24,478 bases of DNA from CAZLAJ01 sp964644605 (GCA_964644605.1 CAZXWS010000018.1:1-24478), one strand, 5' to 3'. Numbered from the stretch's first letter, positions 7,524 through 14,901 are shown. Program-made: numbers and translations. The notes: generated by a model from the sequence alone, not told the origin.

Positions 7524-10080
7524 CCATAGTGGCACTCACGACACGTTCTCCGGTACCTTTCATGCGCATCAATATCACGCCTTTTGCCGTTCGTGAACGG
7601 GAGGGAATATCTTCGATGGGTATTTTGACGACCATTCCTTTTTCGGTAGTGATGATAACTGTTGTATCTTCGGGTCCGATAATTTGAACAAATGCTATTT
7701 CACCCATTTTTTCGTCGACGGATGCAATCTTGACACCTTTGCCTCCTCGATGCTGGCCTTTGAACTGTGATAGCTGAGTTTTTTTACCAATACCTTTATC
7801 ACCGATAACGATAAGGTTTTTATTAAATTCCTGGTTATTAAATACATCAACTGATGCAATTTCGTCATTAGTGTCAATTTCCATTCCACGCACGCCAATT
7901 GAGGATCTTCCGGTTTCGCGCACTTCCGATTCTTTAAATACAATAGCTTTTCCTTTTTCCGAAACCATAATAACGTTTTGCTGTCCGTCGGTGAGATTGA
8001 TCCACAGAAGCTCGTCGCTCTCCTCAAGCTTTATTGCAATTATGCCTTTACTTTTTATATTCGCAAAATCAGAAAATGGTGTTTTTTTGATTGTCCCCCG
8101 TTTTGTTGACATAAGGACATAGGTATTTGGATTAGTTACAGAAGTCCCGTCGTATGTAAGTAATGACGTAACTTTTTCTTCTGGTCGCAATGTTAAAACA
8201 TTAACAATTGCTTTCCCTTTAGAAGTACGAGTACCTTGTGGAATATCCCATACTCTCCCTTGGAATACCCGTCCTTGATTGGTGAAATATAACATAAAGT
8301 CATGTGTCATGGCTTTTACAATGCAGGCCACATTGTCAGTTTCTTTTGTTTCCATGCCGCTGACACCTTTACCACCGCGGTTCTGGACTCTAAATATTTC
8401 GCGTGGGACTTGTTTGATGTATCCTTCTTTTGTGAGCACAGTAAATACCTCTTTGTTTTCAATTAACATTTCATCACTAATCTCACCTGGTTTTGATTTA
8501 ACTACTTTTGTCTTTCTTTCGTCACCGTATTTGTCTTTTAAGTACAGTAATTCATCTTTGATAACTTTGAGTATTTTGAATACATCTTTTAGAAGACCTT
8601 CTAAATACGCTATGGTTTCGCGGAGCATTGCAAGCTCATCCTCTATTTTTGATCGTTCGAGACCAGTCAGTCTTTTCAGCTGCATGTCCAATATAGCTTG
8701 AGACTGAATGTCAGATAAACCAAATTTTTTCATTAATTTTTCTTTTGCTTCAGGTTCGTCTTTTGATTTTCTTATGATATTAATAACTTCATCAATATTA
8801 TCAAGTGCGATTAGGTAGCCCTCAAGGATATGCGCTCTGTGTTTTGCTTGAGCTAACTCATATTCGGAACGTTTCGTCACAATATCAACACGGTGTTTTA
8901 AGTATTCTTCAAGTATTACTTGCAATGAGAGAGTTTGCGGAACACCATTGACTAGAGCGACTATATTAACCGGGAATGTTGTTTGTAGCTCTGTATATTT
9001 AAATAAATTATTCAGTACTTTTTTGTATGAAGCATCTCGTTTTAATTCAATGACAATGCGAATACCCTCTCGATCAGATTCATCACGAAGATCAGAAATA
9101 CCAACGATTTTTTTATCGACAGCCAAAGTAGCAATTTTTTGAACAAGGTTCGCTTTATTAACTTGATAAGGGAGTTGTTTGACAATAATTGCCATTTTTC
9201 CTTTTCCCAAATCTTCTTCTTCAACTAATCCCCGAACCATCAAACTTCCTCGTCCTGTTGCATATACCTGTTTAATATCACTTGCTCCATAGATTATTCC
9301 GTATGTTGGAAAATCAGGGCCTTTTACAAATTCTAGTAAGTCATCTAATGTCGCATCATAGGTCAGTAAATCTTTTTGAGTTTTCACTTGAAATACTTTG
9401 TCATAATCAGTGTCTTGTTCTGGTGCTTGCTTACCAGTATCTACTGCTTCTGCTTCTTTTGGATCTTTTGAGGGAGTTGTAAGTTTTGCTTTATCTATCA
9501 TGTAGATAATTGCATCACATAGTTCGTGAAGATTATGTGGAGGTATTTTTGTTGCCATACCCACTGCAATTCCTTCAGCGCCCATTAAAAGCAAATTTGG
9601 CAGTTTTGCTGGCATATATAAGGGTTCTTTTAAAGTGCCATCGAAGTTATCGACCCACGCGACAGTATCTTTATCAATATCCGCGAGCATTTCTTCTGCA
9701 ATTTTGGTGAGTTTGGCTTCGGTATAACGCATTGCTGCTGGAGGATCACCATCTATGGAACCAAAATTTCCTTGCCCACGAACTAAGGGATACCTCATTG
9801 AGAAGTCTTGTGCAAGTCTGACTAATGCTTCGTATACAGGAGCATCACCATGGGGATGGAATTTTCCTAGCACCTCTCCGACAACCTTAGCTGATTTTGA
9901 GAACCGAGCGGACGATGTGAGGCCCATTTTATACATAGCATATAAAATACGACGGTGCACAGGTTTTAAACCATCTCTAACGTCTGGAAGCGCGCGGGCT
10001 ACTATAACACTCATTGCGTAATCTAAGTACGCGCGTTTCATCTCGGCTACTATTTCAGTGGATTGCGGTGTGGTGGACAT
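7519..10080 (-). CDS. gyrA: DNA gyrase subunit A
   Basis: 853 aa. It is the breakage-reunion subunit of the A2B2 enzyme that introduces negative supercoils using ATP. The N-terminal winged-helix/tower region includes the catalytic Tyr119 in AAMRYTEAKL and the Mg/DNA-gate stretch GQGNFGSIDGDPPAAMR. The C-terminal beta-pinwheel has repeated blades, and its GyrA-box is QNRGGKG (78% of boxes are usually QRRGGKG-like, stated here only as the family motif). Oddities: the quinolone-determining region reads HPHGDAPVYEA, with Ala80 and Glu84 where E. coli has Ser83 and Asp87. About 45 extra charged residues (about 197-243) sit between the HNLHELCDAIIYMID helix and TLDDLLEFVKGPDFPT. ppa ends 2 nt before this ATG, so gyrB-ppa-gyrA may be co-transcribed. 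GyrA and ParC can be confused, but the pinwheel with a GyrA-box and the nearby gyrB support GyrA. Confidence 0.95.
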   Translation of the reverse strand: MSTTPQSTEIVAEMKRAYLDYAMSVIVARALPDVRDGLKPVHRRILYAMYKMGLTSSARFSKSAKVVGEVLGKFHPHGDAPVYEALVRLAQDFSMRYPLVRGQGNFGSIDGDPPAAMRYTEAKLTKIAEEMLADIDKDTVAWVDNFDGTLKEPLYMPAKLPNLLLMGAEGIAVGMATKIPPHNLHELCDAIIYMIDKAKLTTPSKDPKEAEAVDTGKQAPEQDTDYDKVFQVKTQKDLLTYDATLDDLLEFVKGPDFPTYGIIYGASDIKQVYATGRGSLMVRGLVEEEDLGKGKMAIIVKQLPYQVNKANLVQKIATLAVDKKIVGISDLRDESDREGIRIVIELKRDASYKKVLNNLFKYTELQTTFPVNIVALVNGVPQTLSLQVILEEYLKHRVDIVTKRSEYELAQAKHRAHILEGYLIALDNIDEVINIIRKSKDEPEAKEKLMKKFGLSDIQSQAILDMQLKRLTGLERSKIEDELAMLRETIAYLEGLLKDVFKILKVIKDELLYLKDKYGDERKTKVVKSKPGEISDEMLIENKEVFTVLTKEGYIKQVPREIFRVQNRGGKGVSGMETKETDNVACIVKAMTHDFMLYFTNQGRVFQGRVWDIPQGTRTSKGKAIVNVLTLRPEEKVTSLLTYDGTSVTNPNTYVLMSTKRGTIKKTPFSDFANIKSKGIIAIKLEESDELLWINLTDGQQNVIMVSEKGKAIVFKESEVRETGRSSIGVRGMEIDTNDEIASVDVFNNQEFNKNLIVIGDKGIGKKTQLSQFKGQHRGGKGVKIASVDEKMGEIAFVQIIGPEDTTVIITTEKGMVVKIPIEDIPSRSRTAKGVILMRMKGTGERVVSATMV

Positions 10081-10082
10081 AA

Positions 10083-10595
10083 TTATTTCATTGATTTTTT
10101 AATATCTTCGTAGGCTTTTTCTTTGGGTAAGAAATCTTTGGTTTTCACCCATTTATTTGGTTCAAGTTCTTTGTAGTGATCAAAAAAATGTTGAATCTTT
10201 TTTTTCGTTACTTCATCTAGATCCTTAACATCTTGGATATGAGCAAAATAAGGATCAACTTTTGTCGTGGGAACAGCTAAAATTTTTGTATCAATACCCT
10301 CTTCATCTTCCATTTCCAGCATTCCGATTGGACGTGCTGGGATTGCGCAGCCCGGAGTTACAGGATACGAAGATATGACAAGTACATCAACAGGATCACC
10401 ATCGTCAGTAAGTGTTTGGGGTACAAATCCATAGTTGAAGGGATAAAACATCGCGGGATATAAAAATCGATCAACCATGATTACTCCGGATTCTTTATCA
10501 AGTTCATATTTGATTGAAGATCCTTGTGAGATTTCAATTACTACGTTAATTTCTTCGGGAGGATTTTTCCCTGTACTTAATTTAGTTAAACTCAT
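10083..10595 (-). CDS. ppa: Inorganic pyrophosphatase, family I
   Basis: 170 aa, the normal length. The enzyme hydrolyses PPi to two Pi in the cytoplasm, pulling biosynthetic reactions such as DNA, RNA and aminoacyl-tRNA synthesis forward. The family signature D-x-D-P-x-D is present as DDGDPVDVLV. Also present are E/K/R substrate residues in VVIEISQGSSIKYELDKESG, the YPFNYGFVPQT loop, and the metal-binding D in DTKILAVPTTKVDPYF. The C-terminal helix includes HFFDHYKELEPNKWVK. The gene is inserted between gyrB and gyrA. The stop is 2 nt from the gyrA ATG and the start is 88 nt after the gyrB stop. A palindromic repeat lies in that gap. There is no SD. Confidence 0.97.
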   Translation of the reverse strand: MSLTKLSTGKNPPEEINVVIEISQGSSIKYELDKESGVIMVDRFLYPAMFYPFNYGFVPQTLTDDGDPVDVLVISSYPVTPGCAIPARPIGMLEMEDEEGIDTKILAVPTTKVDPYFAHIQDVKDLDEVTKKKIQHFFDHYKELEPNKWVKTKDFLPKEKAYEDIKKSMK

Positions 10596-10627
10596 AAGTT
10601 GGTGCTAAATGATAATAAAATTTAAAG

Positions 10628-10670
10628 TTATAGGACCTATAAGTCATATAAGACCTATATGACTTATAAG
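10628..10670. repeat. AT-rich palindromic repeat, copy B (gyrB-ppa gap)
   Basis: Perfect 13-bp arms TATAAGTCATATA (10638-10650) and TATATGACTTATA (10656-10668) enclose the 5-nt loop AGACC. An adjoining smaller palindrome TTATAGG-A-CCTATAA (10628-10642) shares bases with the left arm, so two alternative hairpins are possible. It lies after the gyrB stop and before ppa on the - strand, and belongs to the family of 2205 and 14168. Confidence 0.8.
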
Positions 10671-10683
10671 CACAATATTCAAC

Positions 10684-12609
10684 TTAAACATCTATATTCG
10701 CCAGGCGCGCGTGGGTAATGATGAATTTTTTACGTGGTGGAACTTCATCACCCATTAACATGGTAAATATTTGATCGGCTTCTTGGGCGTCGTCAATAGT
10801 AACTTGCTTTAATAATCTATTCTCTGGATTCATTGTTGTTTCCCACAGTTGCTCCGGATTCATTTCTCCAAGACCTTTATAACGCTGTATGACTGGTTGT
10901 GTGCTATCTGAGTACTTTTTTTTCAATATTCCGTCTCTTTCTTCATCGCTAAATGCATAATCAATTTTTTTGCCAGATTGTATCTTGAATAGTGGCGGTT
11001 GCGCAACATAGAGATGACCTTTTTGAATAATGTCAGGTAAATGCCTAAAAAAGAAAGTCAAAATCAGGGTGCGAATGTGCTCTCCATCAACATCTGCATC
11101 GGTCATGATAAAAATTTTGTGATACCTCAGTTTTGCATAGTCAACATTTTCTCCGATACCCATACCAAGCGCAATAACCAAATCTTTAATTTCTTTAAAT
11201 GCAAGAACTTTATCTAAGTAAGCTTTTTCAGTATTCAAAATTTTTCCTCGCAAAGGTAAGATTGCTTGAAAACGTCGATCTCTCCCCTGCTTTGCCGTGC
11301 CTCCTGCTGAGTTTCCTTCGACTAAAAATAATTCAGAAAGAGCTGGATCTTTTTCCTGGCAGTCAGCTAATTTACCAGGCAGTGTTGCACCCTCAAGAGC
11401 TCCTTTTCGGAGCACTGATTCACGTGCCGCCTTAGCGGCTAATCGAGCGCGCTGTGATAGAAGAATTTTGCCGATAATATCTCGACCTACTTTTGGATTT
11501 TCTTCAAAGAATGTGTCTAAGTACTCAGTAACTGCTTGCTGTACGATAGTTTGTATTTCCGAGTTGCCAAGCTTTGTTTTGGTCTGTCCTTCAAACTGTA
11601 AATTTGTTGAAGGCATTTTAATGTAGACAATGGCTGCAAGACCTTCTTTTACATCATCACCTGTCAGAGCTTCAGACAGATCTTTTTCACTGAGTATTTT
11701 TTTTGCATAGTTATTAATTGAGCGCGTAAGAGCTATTCTAAAACCAGTTAAGTGAGTTCCTCCCTCATGAGTATTTATTACATTAACAAATGACTCTATA
11801 TTTTCAGCTATTGAGTCATTGTATTGAATAACTACTTCGATTTCTTTGTCATCAACCCGTTTATTTATATAAATTGGATCATGCATAACTTTCTTACCAC
11901 GGTTGAGATCATTAATTAAGGAGATTATTCCGCCATCGAAGAAATACGCATATTTATCATTATTTTTTTTATTTAATATTTTGATCAGAACACCTGGAAT
12001 AAGGAATGATCGCTCTTTCGCTTGTTTTTTAAATGAGTTGTAATTTATTTCGATTGTCTCTGTAAAAATTTCTTTATCCGGAAGAAATGATACTGCGGTA
12101 CCTTGTGCAAATGGAAATTCTAGTTTAGAGTCTTTAACTTGTGCCACTGGGCCTTTTGGTATACCTCGACTATATTCTTGACGGTATATTTTGCCATCCC
12201 TTTTGACTTCTACAATCATATGTTCTGATAATGCGTTTACTACAGAAGCACCGACTCCATGAAGGCCGCCTGAAATTTTATATGCTCCTTGTTCAAATTT
12301 TCCTCCTGCGTGTAGCTTAGTCATTACTAATTCGAGAGCAGAAACACCATATTTTTGGTTTTTGTCTACAGGAATACCTCGGCCATCATCGTAAACAGTC
12401 ATATAATTATTGTCTTCTAGAACCACCTGAATATTTCGGCAGAAAGAGGCAAGGGCTTCATCATAGGCGTTATCAACGATTTCGATGAGACAGTGGTTAA
12501 CACCAACTTGTGAAGTAGAGCCGATATACATTCCTGGTCTTTTTCTTACTGGTTCGAGACCTTCAAGAACTTGGATTGAAGCACCGGAGTATTGATTTTG
12601 ATCTGGCAT
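10684..12609 (-). CDS. gyrB: DNA gyrase subunit B
   Basis: 641 aa from the ATG at 12609 (MPDQNQYSGASIQVLEGLEP). A frame extending to 12705 has no family match and crosses an intergenic hairpin. GyrB is the ATPase and TOPRIM subunit. The GHKL ATPase parts are EIVDNAYDEA, DDGRGIPVD and GGLHGVGASVVNALS. The transducer has QFEGQTKTKLGN. TOPRIM has LFLVEGNSAGGTAKQG and TDADVDGEHIRTLILTF, followed by the tail QRYKGLGEMNPEQLWETTM. The usual EGDSAGG is EGNSAGG (Asn433), and the usual PLKGKIL is PLRGKIL. These positions correspond to E. coli Asp426 and Lys447. The length is that of a GyrB without the Gram-negative insertion. TACAAT lies 8 nt upstream and there is no SD. Confidence 0.96.
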   Translation of the reverse strand: MPDQNQYSGASIQVLEGLEPVRKRPGMYIGSTSQVGVNHCLIEIVDNAYDEALASFCRNIQVVLEDNNYMTVYDDGRGIPVDKNQKYGVSALELVMTKLHAGGKFEQGAYKISGGLHGVGASVVNALSEHMIVEVKRDGKIYRQEYSRGIPKGPVAQVKDSKLEFPFAQGTAVSFLPDKEIFTETIEINYNSFKKQAKERSFLIPGVLIKILNKKNNDKYAYFFDGGIISLINDLNRGKKVMHDPIYINKRVDDKEIEVVIQYNDSIAENIESFVNVINTHEGGTHLTGFRIALTRSINNYAKKILSEKDLSEALTGDDVKEGLAAIVYIKMPSTNLQFEGQTKTKLGNSEIQTIVQQAVTEYLDTFFEENPKVGRDIIGKILLSQRARLAAKAARESVLRKGALEGATLPGKLADCQEKDPALSELFLVEGNSAGGTAKQGRDRRFQAILPLRGKILNTEKAYLDKVLAFKEIKDLVIALGMGIGENVDYAKLRYHKIFIMTDADVDGEHIRTLILTFFFRHLPDIIQKGHLYVAQPPLFKIQSGKKIDYAFSDEERDGILKKKYSDSTQPVIQRYKGLGEMNPEQLWETTMNPENRLLKQVTIDDAQEADQIFTMLMGDEVPPRKKFIITHARLANIDV

Positions 12610-12617
12610 AGTGTTTA

Positions 12618-12623
12618 ATTGTA
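12618..12623 (-). promoter_or_regulatory. Candidate -10 box for leaderless gyrB
   Basis: On the - strand TACAAT is followed by TAAACACT (8 nt) and then the gyrB ATG. No SD is present upstream of the ATG (an A-tract lies there). A good -35 hexamer was not found. Confidence 0.38.
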
Positions 12624-12682
12624 GCAGTTTTTTTTGGATAATTCTACTTAATTGAAGATTAGTAATGAGCGTGGTTGTGGCC

Positions 12683-12716
12683 GCTCGTATCGCCGGTTGT
12701 CGCAAACGATACGAGC
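12683..12716. repeat. GC-richer inverted repeat between rplL and gyrB
   Basis: Perfect 10-bp arms GCTCGTATCG (12683-12692) and CGATACGAGC (12707-12716) enclose a 14-nt loop. It is conspicuously richer in GC than its surroundings. It sits 30 nt after the rplL stop on the - strand without a following U-tract. On the - strand the motif GCTGCTCGTATCGT is shared with the ssb-rpsR gap at about 20840-20853, so this is a repeat family and not just a terminator. Confidence 0.75.
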
Positions 12717-12745
12717 AGCTACACCTTAAGTAAAAATAAAAACAT

Positions 12746-13141
12746 TTATTTTAATTCTACTTTCGCACCAGCAGCTTCGAGCTTTTTCTTAGCCTCATCA
12801 GCTGCATCTTTTTTAGCACCACTTAAAAGTGTCTGAGGCGCACTTTCTACTAATTTCTTCGCTTCCATAAGACCTAAGTCAGGTTTTATTTCACGAACGG
12901 CTTTAATAACACCGAGTTTGTTATCACCAGCTGCTGCTAAGACTACATCGAATGATGTTTTTTCTTCTGCAGGAGCATCACTTGCACTAGCTGCACCAGC
13001 AGCGGGAGCGGCTACAGCCATAGGAGCCGCAGTCACACCAAATTTGTCTTCGAGATATTTGGCTAAGTCTGCGAGTTCTACGACATTAAGTTGTTCAATT
13101 TGTTCTGCTATTTTTTGTAATTTTTCTGATAAATCCGCCAT
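12746..13141 (-). CDS. rplL: Large-subunit ribosomal protein bL12 (L7/L12)
   Basis: 131 aa. bL12 forms the stalk dimers that recruit and activate translational GTPases such as EF-Tu, EF-G and EF4. An N-terminal dimerisation helix (ADLSEKLQKIAEQIEQLNVVELADL) is followed by an Ala/Pro-rich hinge (about 38-60). The C-terminal domain includes KTSFDVVLAAAGDNKLGVIKAVRE and GLMEAKKLVESAP, the factor-binding helix. A clear SD (AAAGGAG, 13153-13159) sits 11 nt from the ATG. rplJ ends about 34 nt upstream, giving the usual rplJ-rplL pair. The Gln/Thr in ESAPQTLL replace the common ESLPKPV.. Confidence 0.97.
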   Translation of the reverse strand: MADLSEKLQKIAEQIEQLNVVELADLAKYLEDKFGVTAAPMAVAAPAAGAASASDAPAEEKTSFDVVLAAAGDNKLGVIKAVREIKPDLGLMEAKKLVESAPQTLLSGAKKDAADEAKKKLEAAGAKVELK

Positions 13142-13152
13142 ATATATTCACG

Positions 13153-13159
13153 CTCCTTT
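13153..13159 (-). promoter_or_regulatory. Strong Shine-Dalgarno site of rplL
   Basis: AAAGGAG on the - strand, 11 nt before the rplL ATG, in the context TGAAAGGAGCGTGA. It is one of only three strong SDs in the window. The other two (61-aa and 21-aa genes) read TGAAAGGTGGTGA, so the three share an extended sequence. It fits the high synthesis rate of bL12, needed in several copies per ribosome. Confidence 0.8.
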
Positions 13160-13175
13160 CAATAGATAAATTGAA

Positions 13176-13715
13176 TTATTCAGTTTTCTTTGATTTTTCA
13201 CTTAAAACGTATACTAATTTTTGCATGTTAAATTTCATTGCATATACTAATTTAGAAGATGGACTCTTCATACCACCAATTACTTTTGCTATTAATTCTG
13301 GACGAGAAGGTAGTGTGGCAATTCTGTTTAAGTCATCTGTTAAGTAAACTTCATTATCAAGTATTGCTGCCTTAAAACTAAGTGTTGAATCTTTTTTTGT
13401 GTATTGATAAAAAGCTCCTAGCCCTTTATTCCAATCTGATTTTAAAGCTAAAAGACCAGTATTTTCTTTAATAGGAAGAGCTTTTTTCTGGAAGTTTTTT
13501 AACTCGTTTTTTTTGGAGGATAATTTGCTCAGAGCTTTTTCTAATAACGTATTTTTTATGACTTTCAATGTTGCATCATTTTTTTTCAGCTCTCTTCGAA
13601 GACTTTCCAAAGAAGTGTGCGCAGTTTTTTCGAATTTAACAAGCGCGAAATTATTATTTTTCTCGAGAGTATCAAGAAGTTCCGTGACTAAGGATTGTTT
13701 TTTTGTGTTTGCCAT
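13176..13715 (-). CDS. rplJ: Large-subunit ribosomal protein uL10
   Basis: 179 aa from the ATG at 13715 (MANTKKQSLV). A GTG three codons earlier (13724) is possible. uL10 binds 23S rRNA at the stalk base and carries bL12 dimers on its C-terminal helix. Matching parts are NNNFALVKFEKTAHTSLESLRRELKKN (N-terminal RNA-binding domain), LKVIKNTLLEKAL, the middle segment FKAAILDNEVYLTDDLNRIATLPSRPELIAKVIGGMKSP, and a short helical tail (KLVYAMKFNMQKLVYVLSEK) that would hold bL12. rplK-rplA, usually just upstream, are absent and rpmE stands there instead. A promoter and leader that could be the L10 autoregulatory element lie upstream. Confidence 0.94.
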   Translation of the reverse strand: MANTKKQSLVTELLDTLEKNNNFALVKFEKTAHTSLESLRRELKKNDATLKVIKNTLLEKALSKLSSKKNELKNFQKKALPIKENTGLLALKSDWNKGLGAFYQYTKKDSTLSFKAAILDNEVYLTDDLNRIATLPSRPELIAKVIGGMKSPSSKLVYAMKFNMQKLVYVLSEKSKKTE

Positions 13716-13783
13716 AGTTTTCACTCGTCCGGGAAATTTTTAATTTTAACCCCGCTGAGCGGGTAACCTGGAGTCTTTGTGAT
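13716..13783 (-). ncRNA. Probable ribosomal protein L10 leader (5' UTR regulatory RNA)
   Basis: The roughly 70-nt region between the predicted start site and the rplJ ATG reads ...AAAGACTCCAGGTT, then the hairpin CCCGC-TCA-GCGGG (13751-13763 on +), then GTTAAAATTAAAAATTTCCC and GGACGAG. The order 'AAGAC..CAGGU - hairpin - UUAAAAUUAA - C-G-rich closing strand' resembles the L10 leader of Firmicutes, where L10/L12 binds its own mRNA and represses it. ACTC after AAG and GAGT near the ATG could pair to close the structure. Assignment is by motif order only. Covariance search with the L10 leader model would decide. Confidence 0.55.
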
Positions 13784-13789
13784 TTAGAT

Positions 13790-13817
13790 AGTATATCAGA
13801 AACCAGACCAAAATCAA
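13790..13817 (-). promoter_or_regulatory. Promoter of rplJL
   Basis: On the - strand, -35 TTGATT (13812-13817), a 16-nt spacer and -10 TATACT (13790-13795) with TG two bases before it (extended -10). The predicted start is near 13783, giving a leader of about 65-70 nt. It lies just past the rpmE stop, so rplJL can be expressed apart from rpmE. Confidence 0.6.
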
Positions 13818-13819
13818 TA

Positions 13820-14116
13820 TTATATTTGCCCAAGTAGTTCGCGTAATGATTTAGGTTCATTGTCACTTTTTTCTTTTTTATCTGTTTTTTTCTTTTTAGA
13901 AGATGAGTATGCTTTAGCTGCTTCTTGTTTTTTCTGGAACATCTCTACACGACCTTTGGTATCAAGGAAACGTTGCTCTCCTGTATAAAAAGGATGACAT
14001 TTGTAGCACACTTCGACAGTGACACTTTTTTTCGTTGAACCGGTGGTAAAAGTATTACCGCAAGAGCACACTACTTGTGCGTCTGGGAAATATGTAGGAT
14101 GGATATTCTGTTTCAT
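13820..14116 (-). CDS. rpmE: Ribosomal protein bL31, C+ (zinc-binding) form with a long charged tail
   Basis: 98 aa. Residues 1-66 match bL31: MKQNIHPTYFPDAQVVCSCGNTF, then VEVCYKCHPFYTGEQRFLDT and GRVEMFQKK. The CxC and CxxC motifs are the zinc ligands of the C+ type. bL31 bridges the subunits near the central protuberance. Most bL31 proteins end near residue 70. Here about 30 more residues follow (AKAYSSSKKKKTDKKEKSDNE...LRELLGQI), Lys/Ser/Glu-rich with a short amphipathic end. TATAAT lies 8 nt before the ATG and there is no SD. Confidence 0.96.
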   Translation of the reverse strand: MKQNIHPTYFPDAQVVCSCGNTFTTGSTKKSVTVEVCYKCHPFYTGEQRFLDTKGRVEMFQKKQEAAKAYSSSKKKKTDKKEKSDNEPKSLRELLGQI

Positions 14117-14124
14117 AGCTTATT

Positions 14125-14130
14125 ATTATA
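14125..14130 (-). promoter_or_regulatory. Candidate -10 box for leaderless rpmE
   Basis: On the - strand TATAAT is followed by AATAAGCT (8 nt) and the rpmE ATG. No SD. The palindromic repeat at 14168-14209 lies just upstream. Confidence 0.42.
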
Positions 14131-14167
14131 CATGAAGAAATCGAGAAATGCCAATATAAAAAATAAA

Positions 14168-14209
14168 ATATAAGGTTTATATGTCTTATAAGACATATAT
14201 GACTTATAT
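14168..14209. repeat. AT-rich palindromic repeat, copy C (prfA-rpmE gap)
   Basis: The core 14178-14199 is a perfect 22-bp palindrome (half-site TATATGTCTTA). Outer arms ATATAAG (14168-14174) and CTTATAT (14203-14209) extend it across a 3x3 internal loop. It reaches the prfA stop codon and precedes rpmE. Same family as 2205 and 10638. Confidence 0.8.
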
Positions 14210-14901
14210 TAACCTTTTTCTAGTATTTTTTCCCATTTCCCTTGTCCAATTATATCTTCTAAGTTGTGGAAACTTTTGTTTACCCGATGATCAGTTAATC
14301 TATTTTGGGGAAAGTTATAAGTCCGAATTTTATCTGATCTCTCCCCTGTCCCCACGTCTTTAACTAATGAATTGCTGATACCTTTTTTTCGTTCTTCTTC
14401 GAGTTGATATAGTTTTGCCATCAATAAGTCTTGGGCAATTTTTCTATTTGCTTCTTGATAGCGTTCACGGCTGGCAGAGGTGACAATGCCAGTAGGTTTA
14501 TGTATAAGTCGTACTGCAGTGGATACTTTATTTACGTTTTGTCCGCCATGTCCACCAGCGCGATAGAACTGCCATTCCAAGTCGGAGGGATTAATTTGAA
14601 TATCTGACTGAATAATTTGTGGGAGAACTAAAATAATGCAGGTTGATGTGTGAATTCTTCCTTTGCGTTCTGTGGCCGGAATGCGCTGTACTCGATGGAC
14701 TCCCGATTCATTTTTAAATAAGTGAAATACATTTTCACCATTTATTTTAATAGTATCTTCTTCCAGGTATCCCCATTTAAATCCATGTCGTTCTGAGTAT
14801 TTGATGTACGACAGTAATAACTCTTTCATCCAGAGTTTGGATTCATCACCACCCACGCCGGGTAGCGCTTCAATAATAGCTATATTTGGGTTAATGATCA
14901 T
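14209..14901 (-). CDS. prfA: Class I release factor RF1, naturally lacking domain I
   Basis: 230 aa against about 360 in typical RF1. RF1 reads UAA/UAG and triggers peptide release. Present: NPNIAIIEALPGVGGDES (start of domain 2/4), the RF1-type P-A-T tripeptide in HRVQRIPATERKGRIHTSTC (75-77), the catalytic GGQ at 119-121 (RAGGHGGQNVNKVSTAVR), and GTGERSDKIRTYNFPQNRLTDHRVN. Missing: domain I (about 100 N-terminal residues, the GTPase-centre contact), part of the loop between residues about 40 and 60, and the last about 40 residues. An in-frame TAG 13 codons upstream of the ATG and no RF1-like frame in the 213-nt gap mean this is not a mis-called start. RF-H-like proteins also lack domain I but have different sequence. 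PAT argues for RF1 specificity. Confidence 0.88.
   Translation of the reverse strand: MIINPNIAIIEALPGVGGDESKLWMKELLLSYIKYSERHGFKWGYLEEDTIKINGENVFHLFKNESGVHRVQRIPATERKGRIHTSTCIILVLPQIIQSDIQINPSDLEWQFYRAGGHGGQNVNKVSTAVRLIHKPTGIVTSASRERYQEANRKIAQDLLMAKLYQLEEERKKGISNSLVKDVGTGERSDKIRTYNFPQNRLTDHRVNKSFHNLEDIIGQGKWEKILEKG

Noticed and set aside
12610..12705. 32-residue N-terminal extension of GyrB
   Set aside because: It has no family similarity, and the internal ATG matches the family start and has a -10-like box.
14209..14901. Release factor H (PrfH) instead of RF1
   Set aside because: RF-H lacks the P-A-T recognition sequence and RF1-like IHTSTC context seen here. Length alone suggested it.
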